Part shown: piece by piece, positions 35,431 to 45,405 of the stretch
Position numbering within the stretch: the first letter of the stretch is position 1
How the letters are laid out: each line of letters begins with the position of its first letter
Assembly: GCA_030037705.1 (NCBI GenBank)
Contig: JASHQE010000174.1
Location: 1 to 64,000, forward strand
Direction of reading: 5' to 3'
Length of the DNA stretch: 64,000 nt
Source: Acidobacteriaceae bacterium
GTDB taxonomy: Bacteria > Acidobacteriota > Terriglobia > Terriglobales > Acidobacteriaceae
Notes under the pieces: model-generated
What the model was told of the DNA's origin: nothing
Seen by the model: the letters and a program-made list of their open reading frames with translations, nothing else
Database searches by the model: none
Translations under genes and position numbers: made by a program

Positions 35431-37122
35431 CTATTTGAGCAAAGCTATCTGTGCGCCCGATCTTGACTGCGGACCGCGAGGCCCGTAGTCAGTGTCCGCG
35501 AAAGCGTGTCCGCCACGAATCAGGTCGACCGGCGAGTCGTACTTATCAAGAATTGCCTCGACAAGGACCAGCCCGGAGTGCTGAGCATTCAGGACCTGCT
35601 GCAACTCTTTGCCAGTCCTCACAACATAGGTCTCAGGCTCCTTGTCCCGCGTGAAGACCTTCGGCAGTTCAGAATAACGCCAGTTTGCAACATCGTTATA
35701 CTTTGCGTCCTTGCCAAGGATGGTCCGTTCGATCGTATATCCCAGATTGTTGATGACAAAAATGAAAGGCTTGAGATCGTGCCGCAACATGGTCGAAATC
35801 TCCTGCGCGGTCAATTGCAAAGAGCCTTCTCCGGTGAAGAGAATGTGCCGCCGCTTCGGCGACGCAATCATTGCGCCAAGCAGCGCAGCGGTGGAGTATC
35901 CAATCGATCCCCACACCGCCTGCATAATGGTTTTGCAGTTATCTGGAAGCGCAAGCTGGCCAGCGCCGATAATCGATGTGCCGTCTTCTGCAACGATGAC
36001 GTCACCGGACCGGATGAATGTCTGCATCGCCTGCCAATAGGTATTCTGAGTCAGCAACTCGTCTGAAGGAACATATGATGAGGCCTTCCCGACCTGCTTC
36101 GATCGACTCCTTTCAGCGGTCACTGGGGCTTGGGCAACCAGCAAGTTCAGGAGCTCGGCAAGATTTACTCCTTGAAAGTTTTCGTCCGCTGTGTCTGTGT
36201 AAGTCGAATTCAGGTGGATTGCGGAGACCGGCAGTCTGTCGGTAAAGAATCCGACGGTCGACTCGATGCGACGATATCCAACCGTTATAAGGCAATCACT
36301 TCCTTCGATAACTTTTTGCGTGCCAGGGGAGCTCCCGGCACCGGCGTACGTGCCAATGAATCGAGGCGAGACCTCGGAGAAAACTCCTTTAGAAGTGCAC
36401 ATGACGGCGGCCTGCATCTGAAATCTCTCGGCCAGTTCCGCTATCTGTGTAGCAACGTGGAAGCGGTCAGCATCTAGATCGAGCAGGAAGGCCGGGGACT
36501 TGGCCGCCTTTAATCTGGTCAAGATCGCTTCTGCGCATGACTCAAGGCGTGCCTTGTCGCTCGGAATCATCTCAAGCGCGAGACGCTCTTCGGGTACATC
36601 GACCTCCAGATACGAAATATCTGATGGCAGTTCCATATAAACGGGAAGTTTGCGCCGCCAGGCCGTCAAAATAAGCCGATCAATCTCCACGGATGCATTC
36701 TCAAGAGTGAGCTGAGCTTGCGCGGCGGTTACTTCGGCAAAGGCGCGGTAAAAGTTTCCCTTTTCGCGATCGGCAAGCGTGTGGTGCATCAGGTCGCCAC
36801 GCTGAACAGCCTTCAACGGGATGGAACCGCATACGCAGATGACAGGAACATGTTCACTGTAGGCTCCCGCAATCCCGTTGATCGCACTCAAAGCGCCCAC
36901 TCCGTTCGTCACGATAAGGGCACCTATGCCATTCAGCCTCGCGTATCCATCCGCTGCATACGACGCATTGAGTTCGTTGCAGTTCCCAACCCATGTCGGC
37001 TCGCCTCGGTCCTCCAATTGCTGCATAAGCTCGAGGTTATAGTCCCCGGGAACGCCGAAGATGTGCCTAACTCCAGCCTCACAAAGCCGGCGAAGTAAGA
37101 AGTCACCGATCGTCTGTTTCAT
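35431..37122 (-). CDS. Pyruvate/2-oxoacid decarboxylase (thiamine diphosphate enzyme)
   Basis: Cytoplasmic ThDP-dependent non-oxidative decarboxylase of the pyruvate/indolepyruvate decarboxylase type, producing an aldehyde and CO2 from a 2-oxoacid. The cofactor-activating glutamate is E50 in NCNELNASYAADGYAR. The paired histidines diagnostic of this group are H113-H114 in MHHTLAD. The C-terminal ThDP/Mg motif runs from FTGEGSLQLTAQE to NNLGYTIER. The first motif has GEGS where GDGS is usual. AAGGAG lies nine bases before the ATG. At 563 residues it is of normal length. Pyruvate as substrate would make it an ethanol-fermentation enzyme; phenylpyruvate, indolepyruvate or branched 2-oxoacids are alternatives. 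No alcohol dehydrogenase is adjacent. Confidence 0.88.
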   Translation of the reverse strand: MKQTIGDFLLRRLCEAGVRHIFGVPGDYNLELMQQLEDRGEPTWVGNCNELNASYAADGYARLNGIGALIVTNGVGALSAINGIAGAYSEHVPVICVCGSIPLKAVQRGDLMHHTLADREKGNFYRAFAEVTAAQAQLTLENASVEIDRLILTAWRRKLPVYMELPSDISYLEVDVPEERLALEMIPSDKARLESCAEAILTRLKAAKSPAFLLDLDADRFHVATQIAELAERFQMQAAVMCTSKGVFSEVSPRFIGTYAGAGSSPGTQKVIEGSDCLITVGYRRIESTVGFFTDRLPVSAIHLNSTYTDTADENFQGVNLAELLNLLVAQAPVTAERSRSKQVGKASSYVPSDELLTQNTYWQAMQTFIRSGDVIVAEDGTSIIGAGQLALPDNCKTIMQAVWGSIGYSTAALLGAMIASPKRRHILFTGEGSLQLTAQEISTMLRHDLKPFIFVINNLGYTIERTILGKDAKYNDVANWRYSELPKVFTRDKEPETYVVRTGKELQQVLNAQHSGLVLVEAILDKYDSPVDLIRGGHAFADTDYGPRGPQSRSGAQIALLK

Positions 37123-37218
37123 TCAATGCTTCTCCTTGATACGAGCGTGCCCACATGGGCAAGTGCCCACGGCATCATGGGCTGTGAACTTACAGGAAGA
37201 GTCAGGACCAATCTCGTC
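37123..37218 (-). CDS. Possible short leader peptide of the decarboxylase gene
   Basis: A small leftward frame beginning MDEIGPDSSCKF at 37218 and ending CGHARIKEKH has its TGA directly before the ATG of the decarboxylase, and its last codons contain the decarboxylase ribosome-binding site AAGGAG. The frame extends back to a TTG at 37314. Such abutment can couple translation. There is no clear ribosome-binding site of its own and no recognisable family, so it may be fortuitous. Confidence 0.2.
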   Translation of the reverse strand, partial: DEIGPDSSCKFTAHDAVGTCPCGHARIKEKH

Positions 37219-37721
37219 CATGTCCAGGCGCTCGATGTCCGAATTTTTGCCTGCACTGCCGGAAGTGACACCGCCAGCGCAGTCTTGCACCAGCCTGTTC
37301 GGTTTTAACTTCAACTCAGGTCTTCCATTCGTACAAAAAGAGAAGGCTCGTCGGCGAGTCCCATCTCTCTCGTTGCGGCACGCAAATGCGTTTCCGAAAC
37401 GAAGAGCTTTTCTTTAAGCCCTTCGTGCTGGTGGCCAAGAGCTGGCGATTAAGCAGTGTGGGCCGCACAATCCACGCTTAGAACATTGTGATCGTAGCAA
37501 TCAGCCGGTGGTCGCAACATTACATATTCCTACTAGCGCCTAAACAGGCAAATTCATTGCAGCCATTGGCAAGCAACCAGAGATCCCGTACCAGGATCGC
37601 CATAGAGATCAGATTTGATCTCGGATTATTGAGCGCACACAACTAAGGCTACATATATATGGAGTTGACGCCGACTCAACGAAAGCATCTTCTACTGCAT
37701 AAAGGGTTAATTTTGTAAATT
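37219..37721. other. Divergent intergenic region between decarboxylase and histidine kinase
   Basis: No gene apparent. It contains two sequences that recur elsewhere in the window: TTACATATTCCTACTAGCG at 37520-37538 and CTACATATATATGGAGTTG at 37649-37667. These are described under findings. Confidence 0.4.
37520..37538. promoter_or_regulatory. TTACAT-type motif, copy 1
   Basis: TTACATATTCCTACTAGCG. It shares 17 of 19 positions with the copy at 47894-47912. It lies about 400 bases upstream of the 2-oxoacid decarboxylase and 180 upstream of the kinase at 37722. Candidate binding site of the FixJ-type regulator; inference only. Confidence 0.35.
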
Positions 37722-39413
37722 TTGGCGAAGTCTGTTGGCAGACTATTTGCGATCTCAGCGACAAAGGAAATGAACTCAGCACCTCGACCGCGTTCCTGTG
37801 CCCCATGCGCTGTAGCTCGCTGGATGTCGCGAGTTGGCTGTGTCGTTTTCGTTGCACTACTGTCCTGCATCCCGTCTGCGTGTCGGGACCAATCCGGCCC
37901 ATTCATCAAGTTCACTCGAGTTCCACGCTCATCCGAAGGCGATCCGATCCGATTGGATACTATCGAAGGTCGAGTGATTGGAGCTCGTCCAGGTCAACGC
38001 ATTGTATTATTCGCGTTTTCGGGCATTTGGTGGGTACAACCGTTCGTCAATCAGCCTTTCACCAGGGTCCAACCGGATTCGACGTGGAGTAATTCGACAC
38101 ATTTCGGAACAAAGTATGCCGCGCTTCTCGTGGAGGGGAATTACCAGCCTCCCGCCAACATTAACGCTCTGCCGCCAGCTGGTAACGGCGTCGTTGCGGT
38201 CGCGGTTGTCAATGGGAGCCCCGAGTTCTGGCAGACTTGGTGGTTCTTACTCCTGGCTACGCTGGCCGCGGCAGGGATGGTCGCCGCTTACTTTTTCCAA
38301 CGCATGGTGCTGTTGGGAAGCGAGGAAAAGAGGTTTCGGGAGGCGATCGAAACGATGCCGGCGATGGCGTTTAGTGCCCGATCTGACGGCCACTGGACCT
38401 TCGTCAATCGAGGTTGGGTTGAATTTACGGGACTGAATGTCGCTCAGTCGGCAGGAGTAGGTTGGCAGACCGCGGTTCATCCGGATGATCTCAGTCACCT
38501 TCTCAACAAATGGCTTCGGTCACTCGCTTCGGGGGAACCCCTCGAGCACGAGCTACGCATCCGACGCGTGGTGGATGGAGCACATCACTGGTTCCTGATG
38601 CGCTCTCAGGCTCTACGGGACATGCATGGGAAAATTCTGCGGTGGTACGGCGCGGCTACGGACATTGAAGACCGCAAACGGGCCGAACAACTTCAGGCAG
38701 CTCTGGCCCATGCAAACCGGGTCAACACGATGGGAGAATTGGTCGCTTCGATCTCGCACGAACTTGCACAGCCGCTCATGGCCTCAACCATGAACGCAAA
38801 GGCGTCTTTGCGATGGCTTCAGCACGAACCACCCGACCTGGCGAAAGCTCGCGAAGGAACAAAAAAAATCATCGAAGCGGGCACTCTTGCCTCGGAAATC
38901 ATTGATCGGCTGAGATCGTTATACAAGAAGGCTCCCCCCAAGCGAGAGTTGGTCGTGATTAATGAGGTCGTCGTCGAAATGACAGGGATGCTCAAAAGCG
39001 AAGCCAGAAGGCATGGAGTATCGATCCGCATCGATCTCAAGGACGATCTTCCCATGACGGTGGCAGATCGAGTGCAGCTCCAGCAGGTCCTCATGAACCT
39101 GATGCTGAATGGCATCGAAGTGATGAATGAGACAGGCGGCGTGCTTACGGTCAAATCGCAATCAAACGCACTCGGCGGGTTCGAGGTCACTATAAACGAC
39201 ACAGGTCCCGGCCTGCCTCCTGGTAAGGCCGACCAGTTATTTGAAGCATTCTTTACAACGAAGCCGCAGGGCAGCGGCATGGGCCTGTCAATCAGCAAAT
39301 CGATTATCGAAGCGCACGGTGGCCATATATGGGCAACGAACAACGAGGGCCGTGGAGCGACATTTCACTTCACGATGCCACCGGCGGTCGAAGACCAGAG
39401 CGCTACCAAGTAA
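37722..39413 (+). CDS. Membrane PAS histidine kinase, FixL-like kinase core
   Basis: Sensor kinase of 563 residues from a TTG at 37722; ATGs at 37770 and 37824 are possible, the last beginning a signal- or lipoprotein-like segment (SRVGCVVFVALLSCIPSAC). An extracytoplasmic domain (about 55-165) is followed by a membrane helix (WWFLLLATLAAAGMVAAYFF). A PAS/PAC domain follows (FREAIETMPAMAFSARSDG, HPDDLSHLL, WYGAATDIEDRKRAE). The kinase core has the phosphoacceptor in MGELVASISHELAQPL, the N-box in LMNLMLNGIEVM and the G-boxes DTGPGLP and GSGMGLSISKSII. This is the HPK4/FixL-like kinase type. It is convergent with the kinase at 39506. No dedicated regulator is adjacent; its partner may be the FixJ-type regulator at 45836. 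Confidence 0.88.
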   Translation: MAKSVGRLFAISATKEMNSAPRPRSCAPCAVARWMSRVGCVVFVALLSCIPSACRDQSGPFIKFTRVPRSSEGDPIRLDTIEGRVIGARPGQRIVLFAFSGIWWVQPFVNQPFTRVQPDSTWSNSTHFGTKYAALLVEGNYQPPANINALPPAGNGVVAVAVVNGSPEFWQTWWFLLLATLAAAGMVAAYFFQRMVLLGSEEKRFREAIETMPAMAFSARSDGHWTFVNRGWVEFTGLNVAQSAGVGWQTAVHPDDLSHLLNKWLRSLASGEPLEHELRIRRVVDGAHHWFLMRSQALRDMHGKILRWYGAATDIEDRKRAEQLQAALAHANRVNTMGELVASISHELAQPLMASTMNAKASLRWLQHEPPDLAKAREGTKKIIEAGTLASEIIDRLRSLYKKAPPKRELVVINEVVVEMTGMLKSEARRHGVSIRIDLKDDLPMTVADRVQLQQVLMNLMLNGIEVMNETGGVLTVKSQSNALGGFEVTINDTGPGLPPGKADQLFEAFFTTKPQGSGMGLSISKSIIEAHGGHIWATNNEGRGATFHFTMPPAVEDQSATK

Positions 39414-39505
39414 TTTATATGTGCTTAGGGCAGTCGGCGCTCGCACTCGTAAGACCGAATTGGCGGCAAGTGTCGAAGCTGCGACATGGGTCCGCCTCTG
39501 GACTT

Positions 39506-41062
39506 CTAGGCGCGATACCCTGGATCTTCGGTGGGATTTTTATTCACTGGGTCCAGCGGTAAGGCTACATTGAACCTCGCGCCACCATCTGGGCTATTCT
39601 CCGCCCAAAGCCGCCCGCCATGAGCCTCTATGATAGATCGTGAAACTGCCAATCCGATCCCCATGCCCTTGTCCTTAGTCGTGACAAAAGCATCGAAAAT
39701 TCTTTCTGCGTCGACGACCCCTGGTCCGTTATCAATGACTTGAACTATGATTTCGTCCCGGTCCTTCTTTGCTGTGAGCCTGACTACCGGGACAGCCTGG
39801 TTTCCCTCCAGTGCCTCGATCGCGTTCGAAAGCAAATTGATGAAAACCTGCTGGACCTGAGTGCGATCAACTGAGATTGAAGGGAGAGGTTCATCAATCT
39901 GCCACTCAATTGCTACTTCACGTTTCTTGGGGTCCTCTTGCACAAATCGAATCGCCTCCATCAGCATGTCTGGTATATCTACTTCCTTCTTAACGAAGGG
40001 CTCTCGTTTAAAGAGTGCTCGAATGTGCTGCATCGTCTCGTCCGCTGCACGAGCATCTCGCAGGATCCTTTCAATCGATGTATTCACTTCTTTTATGTTT
40101 GGCGAAGAAGCAGCCAACCATCGCTTTGCAGCCTGAGCACTTGCAAAGATCGACATAAGCGGCTGGTTGAGCTCGTGAGCGATTGAGGCCGAAAGCTCCG
40201 CAACAGTTGCGATTCTCGATGCTCTAGTAAGCTTGATGTGCGTTTCACGAAGATGATCTTCCGCTCGCTTTTGCTCATCGATGTCAATCGAAAGCCCATA
40301 CCACTGGATGATCTTGCCTTCAGGATCACGCAGAGGTTCGCCTCGTGCATGATGCCAACGATATTCGCCGTCTCTCCGTCGCAGGCGATGTATTACGCTG
40401 TATGACGCCCCAGTCTGTATTGCCTGAAAAAATGTCTTTGCGGTGTCCTCAACATCATCGGGATGAATAAATCTTTTCCAGCCCAGATTCAGGAAATCCT
40501 TAAGAGACAGGCCGCTATATTCACGGACGCTTTGACTAATTTGGGTGACTTCTCCAGACGGCGAGGCAGCCCAAAGCATGGAGGGAATTGTATCTATTAT
40601 GCCAAGCAACTCATGCTCACTTCTTTGCAATCGCTGGGCGCTTCTGCGCAGCTCGTCTTCGCTCCGCCTTTGGTCCTCTATGTCTATGCTCGATCCGTGC
40701 CACTTGACGATTTTTCCCTCGCTATCGCGCAGCGGCACCTTTTGGTGGAGCATCCAGCGATACTGCCCATCCGCGCGCCGTACTCGCGATGTTTCCTGAA
40801 AGGCCACTCCTTTGGCAAAGGATTCCCGCATCCTTTGCGCGAAGGATTCAACGTCTTCAGGGTGAATGCAGGATGTCCAGCCCCAACCCAACAACTTCTC
40901 CAACGGTTCACCTGAGAAGTCGAGCCAGGTCTGATTGAAGAAATCCAAGTAACCATCCGGCCGCGCTGTATGGAGCAATGCTGGTGAACAGTCGACAATC
41001 TGGCGAAGCGTCAAAGTCTCATCGTCAACCGGAGTGCGCTGATTTTCTATCATGATGGACAT
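39506..41062 (-). CDS. Soluble double-PAS histidine kinase, FixL-like
   Basis: A 518-residue kinase without membrane helices. Two PAS/PAC units: the first with CSPALLHTARPDGYLDFFNQ and HPEDVESFA, the second with IDTIPSMLWAASPSGEVTQ and HPDDVEDTA, each closed by a WHGSSIDIED- or WYGLSIDIDE-type PAC end. The kinase core has the phosphoacceptor His in ELSASIAHELNQPLM, the N-box in FINLLSNAIEALEG and the G-boxes in DNGPGVV and GMGIGLAVSRSIIEAHGG. The PAS folds lack the haem-ligand pattern I would need to call it an oxygen sensor. There is no ribosome-binding site of note before the ATG at 41062, and ATG 41053 is an alternative. It is probably transcribed on its own. Confidence 0.88.
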   Translation of the reverse strand: MSIMIENQRTPVDDETLTLRQIVDCSPALLHTARPDGYLDFFNQTWLDFSGEPLEKLLGWGWTSCIHPEDVESFAQRMRESFAKGVAFQETSRVRRADGQYRWMLHQKVPLRDSEGKIVKWHGSSIDIEDQRRSEDELRRSAQRLQRSEHELLGIIDTIPSMLWAASPSGEVTQISQSVREYSGLSLKDFLNLGWKRFIHPDDVEDTAKTFFQAIQTGASYSVIHRLRRRDGEYRWHHARGEPLRDPEGKIIQWYGLSIDIDEQKRAEDHLRETHIKLTRASRIATVAELSASIAHELNQPLMSIFASAQAAKRWLAASSPNIKEVNTSIERILRDARAADETMQHIRALFKREPFVKKEVDIPDMLMEAIRFVQEDPKKREVAIEWQIDEPLPSISVDRTQVQQVFINLLSNAIEALEGNQAVPVVRLTAKKDRDEIIVQVIDNGPGVVDAERIFDAFVTTKDKGMGIGLAVSRSIIEAHGGRLWAENSPDGGARFNVALPLDPVNKNPTEDPGYRA

Positions 41063-41268
41063 CGTACAACGCTCAGGAGGCAGACGGATTTTAATCTGGC
41101 TCTGATCACCGAGGACAAAGACCTCTCAACGTCAAACAAAGAGAGATTGCAAAGCAGCACTCAACTCGACAGCCGATGAATGGGTTCCTGTGTCTGGATG
41201 CCTTCACAAATGCGCCTGAACTGAAGTGGCCGCTTGGGTTTTCATGGTTCACCTCTTCAGCAGAGTAC

Positions 41269-44200
41269 TCATGTGCTCGACTCGATGTCCGTTTTTAACG
41301 TAAAGTGAAAGGTTGCGCCTGCAATGGGATTCGCTGAGGCCCACAAGCGACCGCCATGCGCCTCGACGATCGAACGGCTGATCGCCAATCCCATACCAGT
41401 GCCCTCAGGTTTGGTGGTGTAAAACGCTCTAAAGATCCTGCCAATGTCCTCTGCAGGTAGTCCGATTCCGGTATCGCTTACCGAGAATACAAGCTCTCCA
41501 TTTTCGGTCTGCGATCGAATCGTCAGCTCGCCTGGTTGGCTTATACCTTTCATTGCTTCGATGCCATTCAGCATCAGATTCATGAATACCTGCTGCAATT
41601 GCACCCGATCGGCCATCACGCGGGGGAGATCGCCAGAGGTTTGAGTGCTAATGGAAATCGAATGCTGACTCGCTGCCTTACGTAGCAAGACGATCATTTC
41701 TTGTATCACCTCGTTAACGTCTACTTCCGTCCGATGGGGCAGGCCCTTGTGGAACAAAGCGCGGATGCGGCTGATGATATTGTCGGTGCTCTTTAGGTTT
41801 TCGATGACCTTCGATGCAGCCTCGCGAGCCTGTTCGTGGTCGGGCTGAGCGCGCGAGAGCCACCGGCAGCACGAGAGTGCGTAATTGGCGGCTGCGGTGA
41901 TCGGTTGTCTGATTTCGTGAGCTAAGGACGCAGTGAGCTCCCCCATTGTGGTCACCCGGTTTATGTGAGCGAGTTCGGCCTGAAGCTGCCGAATCCGCTC
42001 ACGTTCTTCTTCCGAGCGTTTTCGATCTTCAATGTCGGTAAGAGTTCCATACCACTTAAGGACATTGCCGCGACTATCGCGCAACGGCACGCAGCGGGCC
42101 AGAAACCACCGATATTGGTTATTCGCATTGCGATGCCGTTCCTCATTCTCGAAGGGTGCGCCGGTTTTCAGGGATGCGTGCCACTTGCGCGCATGCTGGT
42201 CCCGATCTTCGGGATAGAGAGAGGATTCCCAGCCAGAGCTAAGGTTGATTTTCTCCTCCAGCCCTGTGTAGTCGAGCCAGGGACGATTTACAAATTCGGT
42301 GGTCCCATCGGGTCGCGCGGAAAACGCCATCGCCGGAATAGTTTCCACTACGTTCCGCAGGTGCCTTTCCTCCTCTCGAAGTTGCCGGATGCGCAGTTGA
42401 TAGATTCCTGCAAGCAGAGCCATAATCAAAAGGACAAAGAGCGAACGAAACCACCAAGTGCTCCACCACGGCGGCAGGATCTGGATGCGGAGCGAGATCC
42501 CTGGCTCGCTCCAATGTCCGTGACTTGTAGTGGCCTCCACGCGAAACATATAGGTGCCGTAAGGCAGTGCGGTGTAGGCCGCCATTCGCTGATTGCTGTC
42601 GACTTCATTCCACTTGCTTTCCAAATTTTCTAGCCTGTATCGGTAACGCTCAGTTTCAGCATTCAAATAGCTCAGCGCGGAAAACTCGATGGCAAAGGCA
42701 TTTTGCGCGTGCGAGAGCGTGACTTTGTCTGTATGACCAATTGACCTTGTTAGAAGCGAGTGCTTCCCTAACGTAACGGAGTCGCCGAACAACTTGAAAT
42801 CTGTCAAAACAAGCGGAGGCACGAAGGTATCGTCTGTGATCCGATCAGGAAAAAAAGCAACGGCTCCGCTAAAACCACCAAAAAACATCTCTCCAGTGCT
42901 GCTTTTATAGCAGGCGCCCCAGCCGGTCAGGTCGTCACCGGGCAGTCCGTCTGCAACGGTGTAATTCCTGAAGCTTTCGGTTCTTGGATCGAAGTTCGAT
43001 ATCCCTTTGTTGGTGCTCATCCACAGCGAGCCTTTTCGGTCTTCGAGCACGCAACTCACAACATTTCCACTCATCCCTTGCTGCTCGCCATAAACGGAGA
43101 AACTGCTGGTTCGACGATCAAGCTTGTCCAAACCATTTTGCGTTCCAGCCCAAACCGTTCCCGCGTGGTCGATGTAGACGGAATTTACGCGGTTATCGCT
43201 GAGACTGTGCGGGTCGTCAGGTCGATGACTGTAGATGGTAAAGCGGCTCGTCAGGGGATCAAATCGATGGAGTCCAATTTCGCTGCCGAGCCATAAGTTG
43301 CCGTCCTTATCTCGGACGATAGCATGGTAGTTGAGGCCTCCGCCGTTGCTTTCCGGTTTGAATCTGGTGAAACTCTGGGTCACTGGGTTGAAATGGCAAA
43401 GCCCCTCCCATGTTGCGCCCCAGAGCGTTCCGTCCTTGTCCAAAAGCAAGCTTTCAACGATGCTCTGGATGCATGCGTAAGCGGCGCCTGCGGGATACGG
43501 GTACTCCTTCACATTGCCAGTATTTCGCTCGTACCGTTTGATTCCCCTGTCCGTGCCGAGCCAAAGGATATCGGGCTCTTGCTCGACGATCGAAAGTACT
43601 GTGGATCCAGTGTGGGCGATGGATTTAATCCTGGAGTATTTTCCCGTAGATCGATTGATGAGAGTCACACCGTGATCTGAGCCGACCCACAAGAGGGCGT
43701 TACGATCCTCATACAAGGCACTCACCAGCGAGGCGTCAAGACTGTTGGGATTACCAGACTCGTGTGTGAATTTTTCGAAGAAAGGCCGTTTTGTTGTAAA
43801 AAAATTCGGCTCAGCCTGGTGCAATCCAACCCAGATCGTTCCTGCGCGGTCTTCGAATAAAGTTGTGACGCGATTATCGGCCAGGCTGTCACTGTCGCCA
43901 AGACGGTTGCCGTAACTGACAAACCTTCGATGTTCACGGTCAAACTCCAGCAGCCCATTGTCAGAACTGCCAAACCACATATTGCCGTTCCGGTCTTCCA
44001 ACATTGCGTAGATGCGGTTCCGCGTCATATCCCCGTGCGGGTTGGGACCAAATTGAAAACGAGTAATCTGGCCGGATGTGCGATCAAGTATCCCAGGCAC
44101 TCCATAGTCTCCGTAGAAAATCCAAAACACGCCGAAGCGGTCCTCATGGAAATAGTTGCCGAAGCCGGAATGCGGAGTTGAAATATGTCGTATTACTTTG

Positions 44201-44997
44201 CCAGTTCCCCGGTCGAATTCATCGAGCGTTTGGGAAGTAGCGACCCAGAACCTGCCTTCGCGATCTTCGCCGGTCGACGAAACGTCGCTGTCTCCGATCG
44301 TCGTAGAGTCTTGGGGATCGTGAACGAATCGGGCGAATTGTTTTGTTGCGGCGTCAAGCCGAAAGAGTCCCACGTTGGTGGAGAGCCACAGAAAGCCTGA
44401 ACTGTCTTGGCTGATGTGGCTTATGGTTGTGGTGACACCGTTTCTGTCCGGCTCGCCAAGCGAATAGTGTGTAAACGATTCTGTCACGGGGTCCAGGCGA
44501 TCTAGAAATTGGTCGGACGCAACCCAAATATTTCCCGAGCGGTCCTTGAATAAAGCGTGAATGTATACCCCGCTGAGACTGTCTGGACGCTGCGGGTCGT
44601 GCCGGAAGACCTTACACTTGTAGCCATCAAATCGGTTCAATCCGTTCTGCGTGCCAAACCAGATGAACCCGTCGTTGTCCTGCACAATGTCGGAGACTCG
44701 CGTCTGGGAGAGCCCCGCATCTGCAGGAAGTCTGTGGAACTCTATGCCCCTCCCTTCGATTATTGGAAGTGTCAGCGCGTTGCCCGAATGAGATTCACTT
44801 GCGACCAACGGACCCACGAGTAATGAACAGCACAACAAAACGGTCCCGCAATAGACAGCAAAGTCGCGGAGGTGGAGCAGTTGCAAAGTTGTCCGCTGAA
44901 TCTCGGATTTCAAAGCTCCGTCACCCCTATGCGCTCGAACGTCAATACATTCCAGCTTAGACAGCTTGATCACCAGGTGCGAAGAAAAAAAATCCAT
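41269..44997 (-). CDS. Two-component propeller sensor histidine kinase
   Basis: A 1242-residue sensor kinase. A signal or anchor segment (VYCGTVLLCCSLLVGPLVA) precedes two seven-bladed Reg_prop propellers with repeated LFEDRAGTIWVG/LDPVT-type blades (for example VQDNDGFIWFGTQNGLNRFD, LFKDRSGNIWVASDQFLDRL). A Y_Y_Y domain follows (LRIQILPPWWSTWWF border) and then a membrane helix (FVLLIMALLAGIYQLRI). The cytoplasmic part is a PAS/PAC domain and a FixL-like kinase core: His in MGELTASLAHEIRQPIT, N-box LMNLMLNGIEAM, G-box GTGMGLAISRSIVEAHGG. It lacks the receiver and AraC domains of Bacteroidetes hybrid systems. Such propellers sense carbohydrates in known cases. The two regulators upstream at 45406-46474 are candidate partners. 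Confidence 0.9.
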   Translation of the reverse strand: MDFFSSHLVIKLSKLECIDVRAHRGDGALKSEIQRTTLQLLHLRDFAVYCGTVLLCCSLLVGPLVASESHSGNALTLPIIEGRGIEFHRLPADAGLSQTRVSDIVQDNDGFIWFGTQNGLNRFDGYKCKVFRHDPQRPDSLSGVYIHALFKDRSGNIWVASDQFLDRLDPVTESFTHYSLGEPDRNGVTTTISHISQDSSGFLWLSTNVGLFRLDAATKQFARFVHDPQDSTTIGDSDVSSTGEDREGRFWVATSQTLDEFDRGTGKVIRHISTPHSGFGNYFHEDRFGVFWIFYGDYGVPGILDRTSGQITRFQFGPNPHGDMTRNRIYAMLEDRNGNMWFGSSDNGLLEFDREHRRFVSYGNRLGDSDSLADNRVTTLFEDRAGTIWVGLHQAEPNFFTTKRPFFEKFTHESGNPNSLDASLVSALYEDRNALLWVGSDHGVTLINRSTGKYSRIKSIAHTGSTVLSIVEQEPDILWLGTDRGIKRYERNTGNVKEYPYPAGAAYACIQSIVESLLLDKDGTLWGATWEGLCHFNPVTQSFTRFKPESNGGGLNYHAIVRDKDGNLWLGSEIGLHRFDPLTSRFTIYSHRPDDPHSLSDNRVNSVYIDHAGTVWAGTQNGLDKLDRRTSSFSVYGEQQGMSGNVVSCVLEDRKGSLWMSTNKGISNFDPRTESFRNYTVADGLPGDDLTGWGACYKSSTGEMFFGGFSGAVAFFPDRITDDTFVPPLVLTDFKLFGDSVTLGKHSLLTRSIGHTDKVTLSHAQNAFAIEFSALSYLNAETERYRYRLENLESKWNEVDSNQRMAAYTALPYGTYMFRVEATTSHGHWSEPGISLRIQILPPWWSTWWFRSLFVLLIMALLAGIYQLRIRQLREEERHLRNVVETIPAMAFSARPDGTTEFVNRPWLDYTGLEEKINLSSGWESSLYPEDRDQHARKWHASLKTGAPFENEERHRNANNQYRWFLARCVPLRDSRGNVLKWYGTLTDIEDRKRSEEERERIRQLQAELAHINRVTTMGELTASLAHEIRQPITAAANYALSCCRWLSRAQPDHEQAREAASKVIENLKSTDNIISRIRALFHKGLPHRTEVDVNEVIQEMIVLLRKAASQHSISISTQTSGDLPRVMADRVQLQQVFMNLMLNGIEAMKGISQPGELTIRSQTENGELVFSVSDTGIGLPAEDIGRIFRAFYTTKPEGTGMGLAISRSIVEAHGGRLWASANPIAGATFHFTLKTDIESST

Positions 44998-45405
44998 CGC
45001 ACCCGGGGACGGTAAGGTGGATTAAGGCGTTTAGCCCAGCTTGATCTACCGAGCCGTCTTCAGGTGTATCCGCAGCCTCGGACCGGGCAGCAAAGCGGGT
45101 CACACGCCGGACATACCGTATCCACTCTGAACATGTATGCAAAAGCGTTCAGAGATGTTTGCAAGGGAGAAATATGATCCCGCTCGGCAGGATTATTTTT
45201 GAGCTTAACCTCAGGACAACTTCCCAGGTCTTCTTGTGAACCCTACATATTTATGTAATTGACGCGACTGCGCGAATTGTGAGCACGCATTCCCATTCTT
45301 CGGCGTACTCTTGCTTAAAAAAATGAAAGGCCTCGCGATACTACACTTAGCGTCGATGGAGATTGTTGTCGAAGTGAATGCCGGCCGCGATAAGCGCCTC
45401 GCTGC
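44998..45405. other. Intergenic region upstream of the propeller kinase
   Basis: No gene apparent. CTACATATTTATGTAATTG at 45243-45261 is nearly palindromic (ATTACATA...TATGTAG) and resembles CTACATATATATGGAGTTG at 37649. It lies about 250 bases upstream of the kinase start. Confidence 0.35.

Noticed and set aside
39506-41062. Assignment as a haem-based oxygen sensor like FixL
   Set aside because: The kinase core is FixL-like, but the haem-ligand His context of FixL PAS domains is not visible in either PAS domain.
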